The position numbers were made by a program, and so were the translations under genes. The notes beneath the pieces were generated by a model. It was given only the letters and a program-made list of their open reading frames with translations. It did not search any database and was not told the origin of the DNA. A DNA stretch of 64,000 bases from Planotetraspora sp. A-T 1434 (GTDB lineage Bacteria; Actinomycetota; Actinomycetes; Streptosporangiales; Streptosporangiaceae), in assembly GCF_025420585.1 (NCBI RefSeq), contig NZ_JAOEGB010000007.1:1-64000 (forward strand), written 5' to 3'. Shown piece after piece: positions 32,376-39,858 of the stretch (position 1 is the stretch's first letter; each line of letters begins with the position of its first letter).

Positions 32376-33557
32376 GTGTCAGCTACTGAAGCGGCGCAGG
32401 CGGCGCCAGCGAGGCGATCGCTGCGGCCGTTGCTGTTCGGCCTGACGGTCATCGCCATACTGGCGCTGCTGTTCGGTGTGCCGTGGTGGACGTTGGTCAT
32501 CGCGGACACGCGGTGGCCGGCCGCCGTCGTGGTCGCCGGCACGATCGTCTTCGCCGGCGCGCTCGTCGCGTTACCCGCGCTCATGTACCTCGGACACGGC
32601 AGCCGCCACCGTGACTGGGCCGCACGCATCGGCGACACGATCCTCGGCGCCATCTGGGTGATGTTCGTCTGGGCGCTGCTCGGCAACGTGCTGCGGCTCG
32701 CACTCGTGATCGCCGGTGTCGCCGACCCGGTCCTGTCCCGGATCGTCGCCGCCGCGACCGCCGCCGTGTCGCTCCTGCTGATGCTCTGGGGGTACGCCGA
32801 GGCGATGCGCGTGCCCCGAATCAAGCGGGTGGACGTCGCCATTCCCCGGTTGGGTGCGGGCCTGGACGGCGTCCGGGTCGTCCTGCTGACCGACACGCAC
32901 TACGGCCCCATCAACCGGGCGCGCTGGTCGGCCGGGGTCGTCGCCGCCGTCAACGAGCTTGATGCCGACATCGTCTGCCACACCGGCGACATCGCCGACG
33001 GCACCGTGTCCGAACGACAGGAGCAGGCCGCACCGCTCGGCGACGTCCGTGCCCGGCTCGCCAGGACGTACGTGACCGGAAACCACGAGTACTTCGGCGA
33101 GGCCCAGGGCTGGCTCGACCACATGCGGGAGCTCGGCTGGGAACCCCTGCACAACCGGCACATAGTGGTGGAGCGCGACGGCTCCCGGCTCGTCGTCGCC
33201 GGCGTGGACGACGCGACCGCCGCGTCCTCGGGGCGCCCCGGTCACCACGCCGACCATGCCGCCGCGCTCGCGGACGCCGACCCGGACCTTCCCGTACTGC
33301 TGCTCGCCCACCAGCCGAAGCAGATCGACGCGGCCATCGCGCGCGGCGTCGACCTGCAGATCTCCGGGCACACCCACGGCGGCCAGATCTGGCCCTTCCA
33401 TTTCCTCGTGCGCCTCGACCAGCCCACGGTCCACGGGCTGAGCCGGCACGGCGACCGGACCCAGCTCTACACCAGCCGGGGCACCGGCTTCTGGGGGCCG
33501 CCAATGAGGATCTTCGCGCCGAGCGAGATCACCGTGCTCACGCTGCGCGCGGCGTAG
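32376..33557 (+). CDS. Membrane-anchored calcineurin-like metallophosphoesterase
   Basis: A 393-residue protein. Four membrane helices occupy residues 18-145, then the phosphoesterase domain shows all metal motifs: LLTDTHYG (DxH), CHTGDIADG (GDxxD), TGNHEYFG (GNHD/E), LLAHQPKQ and SGHTHGGQIWPF (GHxH). It resembles the YkuE/YaeI group, which hydrolyses lipid-linked or nucleotide pyrophosphates at the membrane. GTG 32376 follows GAGGAG at good spacing. Single gene. Confidence 0.92.
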   Translation: MSATEAAQAAPARRSLRPLLFGLTVIAILALLFGVPWWTLVIADTRWPAAVVVAGTIVFAGALVALPALMYLGHGSRHRDWAARIGDTILGAIWVMFVWALLGNVLRLALVIAGVADPVLSRIVAAATAAVSLLLMLWGYAEAMRVPRIKRVDVAIPRLGAGLDGVRVVLLTDTHYGPINRARWSAGVVAAVNELDADIVCHTGDIADGTVSERQEQAAPLGDVRARLARTYVTGNHEYFGEAQGWLDHMRELGWEPLHNRHIVVERDGSRLVVAGVDDATAASSGRPGHHADHAAALADADPDLPVLLLAHQPKQIDAAIARGVDLQISGHTHGGQIWPFHFLVRLDQPTVHGLSRHGDRTQLYTSRGTGFWGPPMRIFAPSEITVLTLRAA

Positions 33558-33572
33558 CCCCCTCGGACTCCA

Positions 33573-34040
33573 TCACCGCTTCAAGAGGAGCTTCTGCCAC
33601 CTCTGTATCGTCCGTTTGTACGGCTCCGGCATGTGGAGAGCCGGCACTTCGGCGTATTCGAAGAGCCCAAGCTGCTTGTGCTCATTGGAGTTGCGGATCT
33701 CTTCGTCACCGATGTAGGTCGTGCCGTAACTGACGATGAAGCAGTGACTTCGTGGTGTGATCTCGTAGACCCAGGTGTCGATGATTTCCTCGACCATCAC
33801 GGTGAGGTTGAGCTCCTCGAAGACCTCCCGGCAGGCGCAGACTTCCGGAGTCTCACCCACCTCCAGCTTCCCGCCGGGCAGCTCCCACTCGTCGCGTTCG
33901 TTCATGAGCAGGGGGATCCTGCCGCCCATGTCGACGACAAGTTTGACCGATATCGGGAGCCGATATGAGACGTAGCCCGGTTTGTGCTCGACCGGATGTT
34001 CCGGCATGCCGTCACCGCGAGGACTGTCAGGGCTTTCCAT
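33573..34040 (-). CDS. Nudix hydrolase
   Basis: A 155-residue protein. The Nudix box is GGKLEVGETPEVCACREVFEEL, written in two parts: GKLEVGE, then REVFEELNL, in which the usual Gly of the EExGU end is Asn. The metal-binding Glu residues are kept. The fold is otherwise complete, ending in a PALHMPEPYKRTI helix. It should hydrolyse a nucleoside diphosphate linked to an unknown moiety. GGGAGATGG precedes ATG 34040. Convergent with the metallophosphoesterase. Confidence 0.9.
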   Translation of the reverse strand: MESPDSPRGDGMPEHPVEHKPGYVSYRLPISVKLVVDMGGRIPLLMNERDEWELPGGKLEVGETPEVCACREVFEELNLTVMVEEIIDTWVYEITPRSHCFIVSYGTTYIGDEEIRNSNEHKQLGLFEYAEVPALHMPEPYKRTIQRWQKLLLKR

Positions 34041-34133
34041 GTTCCATCTCCCTTTCGTTCATGGGAAGGTTCGTAGCCCCCAGCGGCGGGGGTCAACGGG
34101 CCGTCGACGGCCGCCGCGACCGACGATGGGCTG

Positions 34134-34697
34134 TCATGAGGCGGCCGGGTTGACCTGACCGGCGTGCCCGGGTGACTCGGCGTCGCCCGGACCGGATCCC
34201 GACCGGGCGTGGGACGCGACGACGGCGGCGTGGATCTCTACGGTGAGCGCGTGGATGAGCTGGGTCAGCTCCGTGTTGTGGTGCAGCTCGACTGTCTGGG
34301 CCTTGTAGTCGTGGTCGGCCTTGCGCCGGGCGAAGTCGCCCTGGCGGTTCTGGCCGATCATGACGAAGGTGGACAGGAAGATGGCTTCCAGCGAGACGAC
34401 CAACGTCAGCGTCGGCCAGGGGCTTGCCTCCACGAAGATCATCCATAGGGCGAACCCGAGCGCGTGGATGTAGACGAACTGCATAGACCCGGCGAACCTG
34501 GTGATCGCGTCGGCCACGCGCAGCTGCACGTCGGCCGCGCGCTTCGCCTCGTGTTCGATGATTGCCGGGTGCACGTGCTCGATGAGCGCCGGACGCGTGT
34601 GCCTGTCACGCGCCGGACGCGTGTGCCTGTCACGCGCCGGACGCGTGTGCTCGTCACGCGGCGGACGCGCGCGGGACACGGCCTTCTTGATCTTCAC
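34134..34697 (-). CDS. DUF1003 membrane protein with repeated basic N-terminus
   Basis: A 187-residue protein. The C-terminal two-thirds is DUF1003: RVADAITRFAGSMQFVYIHALG, then a first helix and EASPWPTLTLVVSLEAIFLS, then MIGQNRQGDFARRKADHDYKA. The N-terminus holds an eight-residue repeat (RDRHTRPA, three near-copies) coded by 24-bp DNA repeats. GTG 34697 follows AAGGAG. DUF1003 proteins are small two-helix membrane proteins of unknown function. Confidence 0.85.
   Translation of the reverse strand: MKIKKAVSRARPPRDEHTRPARDRHTRPARDRHTRPALIEHVHPAIIEHEAKRAADVQLRVADAITRFAGSMQFVYIHALGFALWMIFVEASPWPTLTLVVSLEAIFLSTFVMIGQNRQGDFARRKADHDYKAQTVELHHNTELTQLIHALTVEIHAAVVASHARSGSGPGDAESPGHAGQVNPAAS
34586..34657. 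repeat. Three 24-bp in-frame repeats within the DUF1003 gene
   Basis: Period-24 copies at 34586-34609, 34610-34633 (identical) and 34634-34657 (two changes), with a partial fourth copy after it. Each codes for eight residues of the type RDRHTRPA on the minus strand, so the array can expand or contract without breaking the frame. Confidence 0.85.
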
Positions 34698-34855
34698 GGG
34701 GCTCCTTTCCAACCCGGCCGCGATCGGCACCGGGACGATGTGAGCTGACGCTGGCGGATGAACGCTACGCCCTCCTGCCAAGCGAGAGCCCGGTGACTCC
34801 GGCGTTCGATAGCATCGAACAAATCGCATGGACGGACCCGGCGTCGGGAGGTCAG

Positions 34856-35473
34856 GTGGGCAGGAGTGACCGGCGTGCCACGGCGGCCGGCGGCGAGCAG
34901 GAACGCGTCGGCGCCCACATCCGCCGGTTCCGCAACGAGCGGGGGCTCACGCTCCGCGGGCTGTCCGCCAAGTCCGGCCTGTCGATCGGCTTCCTCTCCC
35001 AGGTCGAGCGGGGCGTGTCGTCCATCGGCCTGACCGCGCTCAACAGCGTGGCCAACGCGCTCGACCATCCGGTGGCCGCGTTCTTCGACGACGACGAGCC
35101 CGAGCCGGAGAGTGGCCTCCCGGCCTCACCACCACACCACTTCACGCTGACCCGTCGCGAGGACGGCGCCACGCAGTACGTCTCCGGCCAGCAGACCTAC
35201 CGCATGCTCTCGGAGCGCGGGCCCGGCCTGGTGCTGGAGCCGATGCTCGTGCACATCGCTCCCGGCGGCCGCCGCGAGGAGGCGTACGGCCACAGGGGCG
35301 AGGAGTTCGCCTATGTCGTGCGGGGGGAGCTGCTCTACGAGGTCGACGGCGTGGAGCACCGGCTCTTCCCCGGCGACAGCGTGCACCTCCGCTCCGACGT
35401 GCCCCACCGGATGTTCAACGACACCGGCGAAGTAACCACCGTGGTGTCGGTGGTCACCCCTCGTCTGTTCTGA
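34856..35473 (+). CDS. XRE-family regulator with C-terminal cupin domain
   Basis: A 205-residue protein. The HTH (RVGAHIRRFRNERGLTLRGL, then LSIGFLSQVERGVSSIGL) is at residues 15-70 and the cupin (residues 130-200) has HRGEEFAYVVRGELLYEV and LFPGDSVHLRSDVPHRMFN. Such regulators (PuuR-type) sense small metabolites through the cupin. GTG 34856 follows GGGAGG. It is convergent with the hydrolase-LLM-amidohydrolase operon and may control that operon. Confidence 0.9.
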   Translation: MGRSDRRATAAGGEQERVGAHIRRFRNERGLTLRGLSAKSGLSIGFLSQVERGVSSIGLTALNSVANALDHPVAAFFDDDEPEPESGLPASPPHHFTLTRREDGATQYVSGQQTYRMLSERGPGLVLEPMLVHIAPGGRREEAYGHRGEEFAYVVRGELLYEVDGVEHRLFPGDSVHLRSDVPHRMFNDTGEVTTVVSVVTPRLF

Positions 35474-35505
35474 TCCGTTGCCCTGATCAATGGCCGGTTG
35501 TTCAC

Positions 35506-36642
35506 TCACACGTGAAGTCGCCGGTCCATCTCGGCGACCGTCGCGTGCCAGATCTCGGCCGCGGGGTCGATGACGGAGAAGTGGTCTCCGGGCTGCTCCA
35601 GGAAGACGACCTCGTCGCCCGCCTCCCGCGCCGCGGCGACGTGGCGCCGGTTGAAGTCGATCAGGTCGAGGTCGTCGTCCCGCCCCTGCACGACCAGCTG
35701 GGGGACGCCCAGCGGCAGCCGGGCCGACGGATCGGCCGCCGCGTACACCTCGGGAACCTCCTCCCGGGTCCCGCCCAGGGCCTGCGCGACGGCGCCCGCC
35801 CCGATCCGGCGCCGGTCGCCTTCGGCGAGGTCGAGCACGCCGGCCAGCGAGACGGCGAGCGCGATCCCGCCCAGGTTCTTCCCCCGGTTCTTGCCCCGGT
35901 TCCCGCTCTGGTCGGCGGCCACGCGCAGGGCCAGCTGGCCACCGGCCGAGTGGCCGATCACCGCGATCCGGTCCGGGTCGAGCGCGGGTCCAAGAGTCCC
36001 CAGCGCGGCGGCCCCGTCGGCGATGTCCGCGGTGGTGGCCCGCCAGCCGTGCCGGTCCGGGCGGCGGTATTCGAGGTTCCAGGCGGCGTAGCCCCGATCG
36101 GCCAGGTCGATGGCGAGCGCGTCCATGAGGTCGGCGCCCCAGACCGACCGCCAGAACCCGCCGTGCAGCAGGACGGCCACCGGCAGCGGACGGCCGTCAT
36201 GACCTGGCGGCAGCCGCAACTCCCCCCACTGCTCGGCGGCCTGGCCATACGGTATGCGCCGCGCGGGGTGGCGCAGGCGGTGGACGGCATGCCTGATCGC
36301 CCAGGCCAGTCCCCAGACGCCCCGGCCGGCGATGTGAGCGGAGCCGGCGGCGACCTCGACCGGTCCGGTGGCGGCCAGGTCACACCACACGGTCCGGGCG
36401 GCGTGGGAGCCGGGCCGGCAGAGAGCACGGCGGGCATCCGCGTCCGGGCCGGGCAGGGCCACGATGGCACAGCCGGGACCGGCCTGTCCGAGCGCGTCCC
36501 ACAGCGCGTCGCCGTCCGGAACCGTCACGAAGCGGCCGGGCACGCTGAGGAGGTCGCACTCGGTCTCGGTGAGCCGCCGGAGGAGGGCCAGGTCGGCGAC
36601 CAGCTCTGGCCCGGCGACGACGAGGACGCGGGTGGCGGTCAT
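35506..36642 (-). CDS. Dehydroquinase-like domain fused to an alpha/beta hydrolase
   Basis: A 378-residue protein. Residues 1-125 resemble a type II 3-dehydroquinate dehydratase fold (start TRVLVVAGPELVADLALL, end AGRGVWGLAWAIRHAV), but the conserved catalytic Tyr and the NPGAYTH motif are not visible. Residues 140-378 are an alpha/beta hydrolase of the BD-FAE/kynurenine formamidase type: oxyanion VLLHGGFW, nucleophile elbow GHSAGGQLAL, acid in QGRDDDLDL, and His in PGDHFSVID. It overlaps the flavin enzyme gene by 4 bp. A role in hydrolysing an amide or ester intermediate of the operon's pathway is likely. Confidence 0.82.
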   Translation of the reverse strand: MTATRVLVVAGPELVADLALLRRLTETECDLLSVPGRFVTVPDGDALWDALGQAGPGCAIVALPGPDADARRALCRPGSHAARTVWCDLAATGPVEVAAGSAHIAGRGVWGLAWAIRHAVHRLRHPARRIPYGQAAEQWGELRLPPGHDGRPLPVAVLLHGGFWRSVWGADLMDALAIDLADRGYAAWNLEYRRPDRHGWRATTADIADGAAALGTLGPALDPDRIAVIGHSAGGQLALRVAADQSGNRGKNRGKNLGGIALAVSLAGVLDLAEGDRRRIGAGAVAQALGGTREEVPEVYAAADPSARLPLGVPQLVVQGRDDDLDLIDFNRRHVAAAREAGDEVVFLEQPGDHFSVIDPAAEIWHATVAEMDRRLHV

Positions 36643-37661
36643 CTCACCCTCCGGGCCGGTTCCCGGTTCAACGCGGGCAGTACGGCGGAGCCGAGCAGCC
36701 AGACGCCGAGGTCGTCGGTGAGCCCGTGCGGCGTGCCGAACTCCACCCGGTGGACGCCGGCGTCGATGAGCGCCTGAGCCTGGGCGGCGACCTGTTCCGG
36801 GGTGCCGGAGAACGCGAACAGGTCGAGCAGGTCGTCCGGGATCAGCAGCCCGGCCGCCTCGTGCCGCCCGGCGTCGGTCAGCTCCTTCACCCGGCGCAGC
36901 AGGTCGGCCGGGACCTCGGCGGTCGGGTCGAGATCGGCCACGACGGCGAGGTACATCGCGACCTCCGTCCGGGCCCGGGCCCGCGCGGCGGCGCCGTCGG
37001 TGTCCACCACCGTCACCGCGCCGACCACGATGCCGATCTCGTCGGCGGACCGGCCGGCCTGCTCGGCGCCGACGCGCAACCGGTCGCGGACCACCGGGAC
37101 CATCGCCGGGTTGGCGCTACCGCCGATCTTGATCTCGCCGGCGATCCGGCCCGCGAGGGCGGCGCCGCGCGGCCCCCAGGCGCCGATCAGCAGCGGCGGG
37201 TCCGGCCGGTGTACGGCATAGCGCAGGGTTGTGCCGGAGGCCAGCCGGAACACCCGGCCCTCGAACCCTCCGGCGTCGCCGCCGAGCAGCCGGTAGACGA
37301 CCTGCGCCGCCTCCTCGATGGCCGCCAGCGGTCTGGGCTGCTCGATGCCCACGGCGTCCAGCCAGGTGCCGCGGGCCAGGCCGAGATACGCGCGCCCGCG
37401 CGAGGCGAGATCGAGGGCCGCCACCTGGCCGGCGATCTCGTAGGGAGCCAGCGAGTAGGGGTTGAGGCAGGCCGGTCCGAGGCGGACCCGCGACGTGGCC
37501 GCCGCCATCTCCAGCAGCGGGAAGATGGGCGGCTGGTACATCAGATCACCGAAGACGGTGAGCACGTCGAATCCCTGCTCCTCCGCCCGGCGGGCCAGCC
37601 GGGCGTAGTCGCCCGCCCGCTTGTCGCTCTGAAGGCCGAGCCCGATCTCCACGGGTGCCAC
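36639..37661 (-). CDS. LLM-class flavin- or F420-dependent oxidoreductase
   Basis: A 340-residue TIM-barrel protein of the bacterial luciferase-like family: EIGLGLQSDKRAGDYARLAR, EEQGFDVLTVFGDLMYQPP, SRVRLGPACLNPYSLAPYE, ASRGRAYLGLARGTWLDAVG and LLIGAWGPRGAALAGRIAG. In actinomycetes most of this subgroup use F420H2. It is coupled at both ends: an ATGA overlap with the next gene, and 13 bp after the TIGR04076 gene. Role: reduction or oxygenation step in the operon. Confidence 0.9.
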   Translation of the reverse strand: MAPVEIGLGLQSDKRAGDYARLARRAEEQGFDVLTVFGDLMYQPPIFPLLEMAAATSRVRLGPACLNPYSLAPYEIAGQVAALDLASRGRAYLGLARGTWLDAVGIEQPRPLAAIEEAAQVVYRLLGGDAGGFEGRVFRLASGTTLRYAVHRPDPPLLIGAWGPRGAALAGRIAGEIKIGGSANPAMVPVVRDRLRVGAEQAGRSADEIGIVVGAVTVVDTDGAAARARARTEVAMYLAVVADLDPTAEVPADLLRRVKELTDAGRHEAAGLLIPDDLLDLFAFSGTPEQVAAQAQALIDAGVHRVEFGTPHGLTDDLGVWLLGSAVLPALNREPARRVR

Positions 37662-37674
37662 GTCAGCTCCTCTG

Positions 37675-38019
37675 TCAGGTCAGGTCGGCCGAGTTCATCC
37701 GGCGGCGGCGGGTGCGCTCCACACGCATGATCAGCCGCTCCTCCGGGTCCGGGCAGGCGAACAGCGCGTCCTGGGCCAGCCAGTCGCCGGCGGCCAGGTC
37801 CCGCTGCTTGGCCGCCAGGAACGGCAGCACCGACGCCAGCGCGTACACGCAGAAGTGCTTGCCGTCCGGCAGCCGCAGGTGCGCGCTGTCGGTCAGCTCG
37901 AAGTAGTCGCCGACCGCCATGCCGCAGACCGACCGGCCCTCGATCCGGTCGACGCTGACCCGCAGGTCATAAAGCTCCATGTCACCGGCGGTCTCCTCCA
38001 TGCCGGGTCCTTCCCCCAT
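37675..38019 (-). CDS. TIGR04076-family small protein
   Basis: A 114-residue protein with the family's features: YDLRVSVDRIEGRSVCGMAVGD, FELTDSAHLRLPDGKHFCVYAL, SVLPFLAAKQRDLAAGDW and the CPDPEERLIMRVER end. The two conserved Cys-containing motifs suggest metal or cofactor binding, but no function is known. Its ATG overlaps the amidohydrolase stop by one base; a second ATG seven codons in is possible. Members often accompany oxidoreductases in catabolic operons. Confidence 0.85.
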   Translation of the reverse strand: MGEGPGMEETAGDMELYDLRVSVDRIEGRSVCGMAVGDYFELTDSAHLRLPDGKHFCVYALASVLPFLAAKQRDLAAGDWLAQDALFACPDPEERLIMRVERTRRRRMNSADLT

Positions 38020-39677
38020 CAGAGCACCAGCTCGGCGTGGTGGTGGACGATGAGCCAGCCGTCGGTGGAGTGCCGCAGCACGTCGGTCACCCGCGTGTGC
38101 TCGGCCGGGCCTTCGGCGGTCTCGGCCGCGACCAGCACATATCGGGCGACAGCGGTGTCCCCCCACACGTCGACGCGCATGTCCCGGGCCTCCAGTGAGG
38201 CCGGCGCGGGCCGGGCTCCGGCCGCGTCCCGTTGCGCGCGGTAGGCGTCCAGGTCGGCGCGGCTCCGCAGGGGGCCCGGCAGGTGCGTCTCCCACGTCGT
38301 CACCTCCGGGTGGAGGTGGGAGTCGAAGCGCCGCCGGTCGCCCGCGAGGAAGGCGTCGTACATGTCGTCGATGCCCGCGGCGACCACGGCGGCGGCGTCC
38401 CCGCCGGTCATCGCCATCCCCCATCCCATCCGGTCGTCGCGGACCACGCGGCCGCCCGACATCACCCAGCGCACGCCGCGGAACGCGGACGTCTCCGCGA
38501 GCGGGTCGCCGTCCATCGCGATGAGATCGGCGTGCTTGCCGGCCTCGACGGTGCCGAGGTCGGCCTCCGCGCCGAGCCAGCGCACCGGGCCGAGCGTCCC
38601 GGCGTAGAGCGCGCGGGCCGGGCCGATGCCGGCCTCGGACATGTACTCCAGCTCCCGCACCGAGGCGTTGGTGCCCTCGAAACCCCAGAACGGCGGCATG
38701 TCGCTGCCGAGCAGGACCTCGACTCCCGCCTCGACGGCCATCGCGTAGCTGTCCAGGTGGCGGGGGCCGGCGCCCAGAGAACGGCACTGCATCCACTCCG
38801 GCACGCCGAGCTCGTCGAAGAACTCCTTGCAGCGCGTGACCAGCAGTGTGGGCACCAGGGCGGTGCCCCGCTCCGCCATCCGGGCGGCCACCTCCGGGGT
38901 GAGCTGGTAGCCGTGCTCGACGCAGTCCAGCCCCAGCTCGACGGCCTCGGCGATGACCGGCGCGGGACCGGCGTGCGCGGTGACCTTACGGCCCCAGGCG
39001 TGGGCGGTCTCGATCACGGCCGCCAGCTCGTCGGTGAACAGCTGCCGGGTGTGGATCGCCTCGTGTTCACCGGCGATGCCGCCGGAGATCATCACCTTGA
39101 TCAGGTCGGCGCCGGCCTTGACCTGGCTGCGCACCCCCTGGCGGAAGCCGTCCGCGCCGTCGCACTCGAGGGTGTCCGTGCCCTCATGGCCGTGGCCGCC
39201 GGTGCAGACCAGCGCCCGGCCCGCGGTGAAGATCCGGGGGCCGATCGCGCGGCCCGACGCGATGGCGCGGCGCAGCGCGAAGTCGGCGTGGTCCTTCTCC
39301 GCGACGCATCGTACGGTCGTCACTCCGCAGAGGAGAGTGCGCCGGGCGCCGTCGGCCATGTAGAGGGCCAGCTCGTGCGGGGCCATCCCCTTGACCGCGT
39401 CGCCTCCCTGGCCCGGCAGGGACAGGGAAAGGTGGGTGTGCATGTTCACCAGTCCCGGCGTGACGTACGCGCCGGCCAGGTCGATCTCACGGACGTCGCC
39501 GGCCGCCCTGGCCTGGGCGAGGACCTCGGCGGCGGGTCCGACGGCGGCGATCCGGTCGCCGCGTACCCATACGGCCGCGCCGGGGAGCGGGCCGACGCCG
39601 TCGAGGACCCGGCCGTCGACCACCGTGCAGTTGGTCAGCACGGTCGCCGGCTCCGCCGGCTGATGTGCGGCGCTCAT
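38019..39677 (-). CDS. Amidohydrolase fused to a SnoaL-like domain
   Basis: A 552-residue protein. Residues 10-410 form a metal-dependent amidohydrolase: metal ligands in VNMHTHLSLS, the Lys of LIKVMISGG, HAGPAPVIAEAV, VEHGYQLT and SDMPPFWG, framed by the usual beta-sandwich pieces (VLTNCTVVDG and GTVEAGKHADLIAMDGDPL). Residues 425-552 form a SnoaL/DUF4440-type cone domain (DDMYDAFLAGDRRRFDSHL, TAVARYVLVA, TRVTDVLRHSTDGWLIVHHH). First gene of a four-gene operon with the TIGR04076, LLM and hydrolase proteins. The fusion links hydrolysis to a possible isomerase or binding domain. Confidence 0.9.
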   Translation of the reverse strand: MSAAHQPAEPATVLTNCTVVDGRVLDGVGPLPGAAVWVRGDRIAAVGPAAEVLAQARAAGDVREIDLAGAYVTPGLVNMHTHLSLSLPGQGGDAVKGMAPHELALYMADGARRTLLCGVTTVRCVAEKDHADFALRRAIASGRAIGPRIFTAGRALVCTGGHGHEGTDTLECDGADGFRQGVRSQVKAGADLIKVMISGGIAGEHEAIHTRQLFTDELAAVIETAHAWGRKVTAHAGPAPVIAEAVELGLDCVEHGYQLTPEVAARMAERGTALVPTLLVTRCKEFFDELGVPEWMQCRSLGAGPRHLDSYAMAVEAGVEVLLGSDMPPFWGFEGTNASVRELEYMSEAGIGPARALYAGTLGPVRWLGAEADLGTVEAGKHADLIAMDGDPLAETSAFRGVRWVMSGGRVVRDDRMGWGMAMTGGDAAAVVAAGIDDMYDAFLAGDRRRFDSHLHPEVTTWETHLPGPLRSRADLDAYRAQRDAAGARPAPASLEARDMRVDVWGDTAVARYVLVAAETAEGPAEHTRVTDVLRHSTDGWLIVHHHAELVL

Positions 39678-39736
39678 GGGAGCCTCTCCAGTTCACGGGG
39701 AAGCGAGGGCCCGGGGTGGCCCCCGCATACCGGGGT

Positions 39737-39749
39737 GTTCTATCAGAAC
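39737..39749. promoter_or_regulatory. Palindrome in the amidohydrolase operon promoter
   Basis: GTTCT-ATC-AGAAC has perfect 5-bp arms and lies 60-72 bp upstream of the amidohydrolase start. On the minus strand a TTGTTC precedes it by about 16-17 bp, so the palindrome would cover the -10 region. The divergent partner is 100 bp away, so the site belongs to this operon. Confidence 0.5.
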
Positions 39750-39830
39750 GAAACTCCAGTGAACAAGGGAGGGTAGGCGTTCACCTCGGCAAACTGCCGT
39801 AACAGGTCCGCTGGGCGGCGAGGATGTTCA

Positions 39831-39848
39831 CCGGATTTCAGAATCCGG
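39831..39848 (-). terminator. Hairpin after the LAL regulator gene
   Basis: CCGGATT-TCAG-AATCCGG has perfect 7-bp arms and starts 10 bp beyond the LAL stop codon on the minus strand. No U tract follows. Confidence 0.5.
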
Positions 39849-39858
39849 GAGGGCGTGT

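Noticed and set aside
34586-34657. 24-bp repeats as a CRISPR or iteron array
   Set aside because: They are contiguous and coding; they fit an amino-acid repeat.
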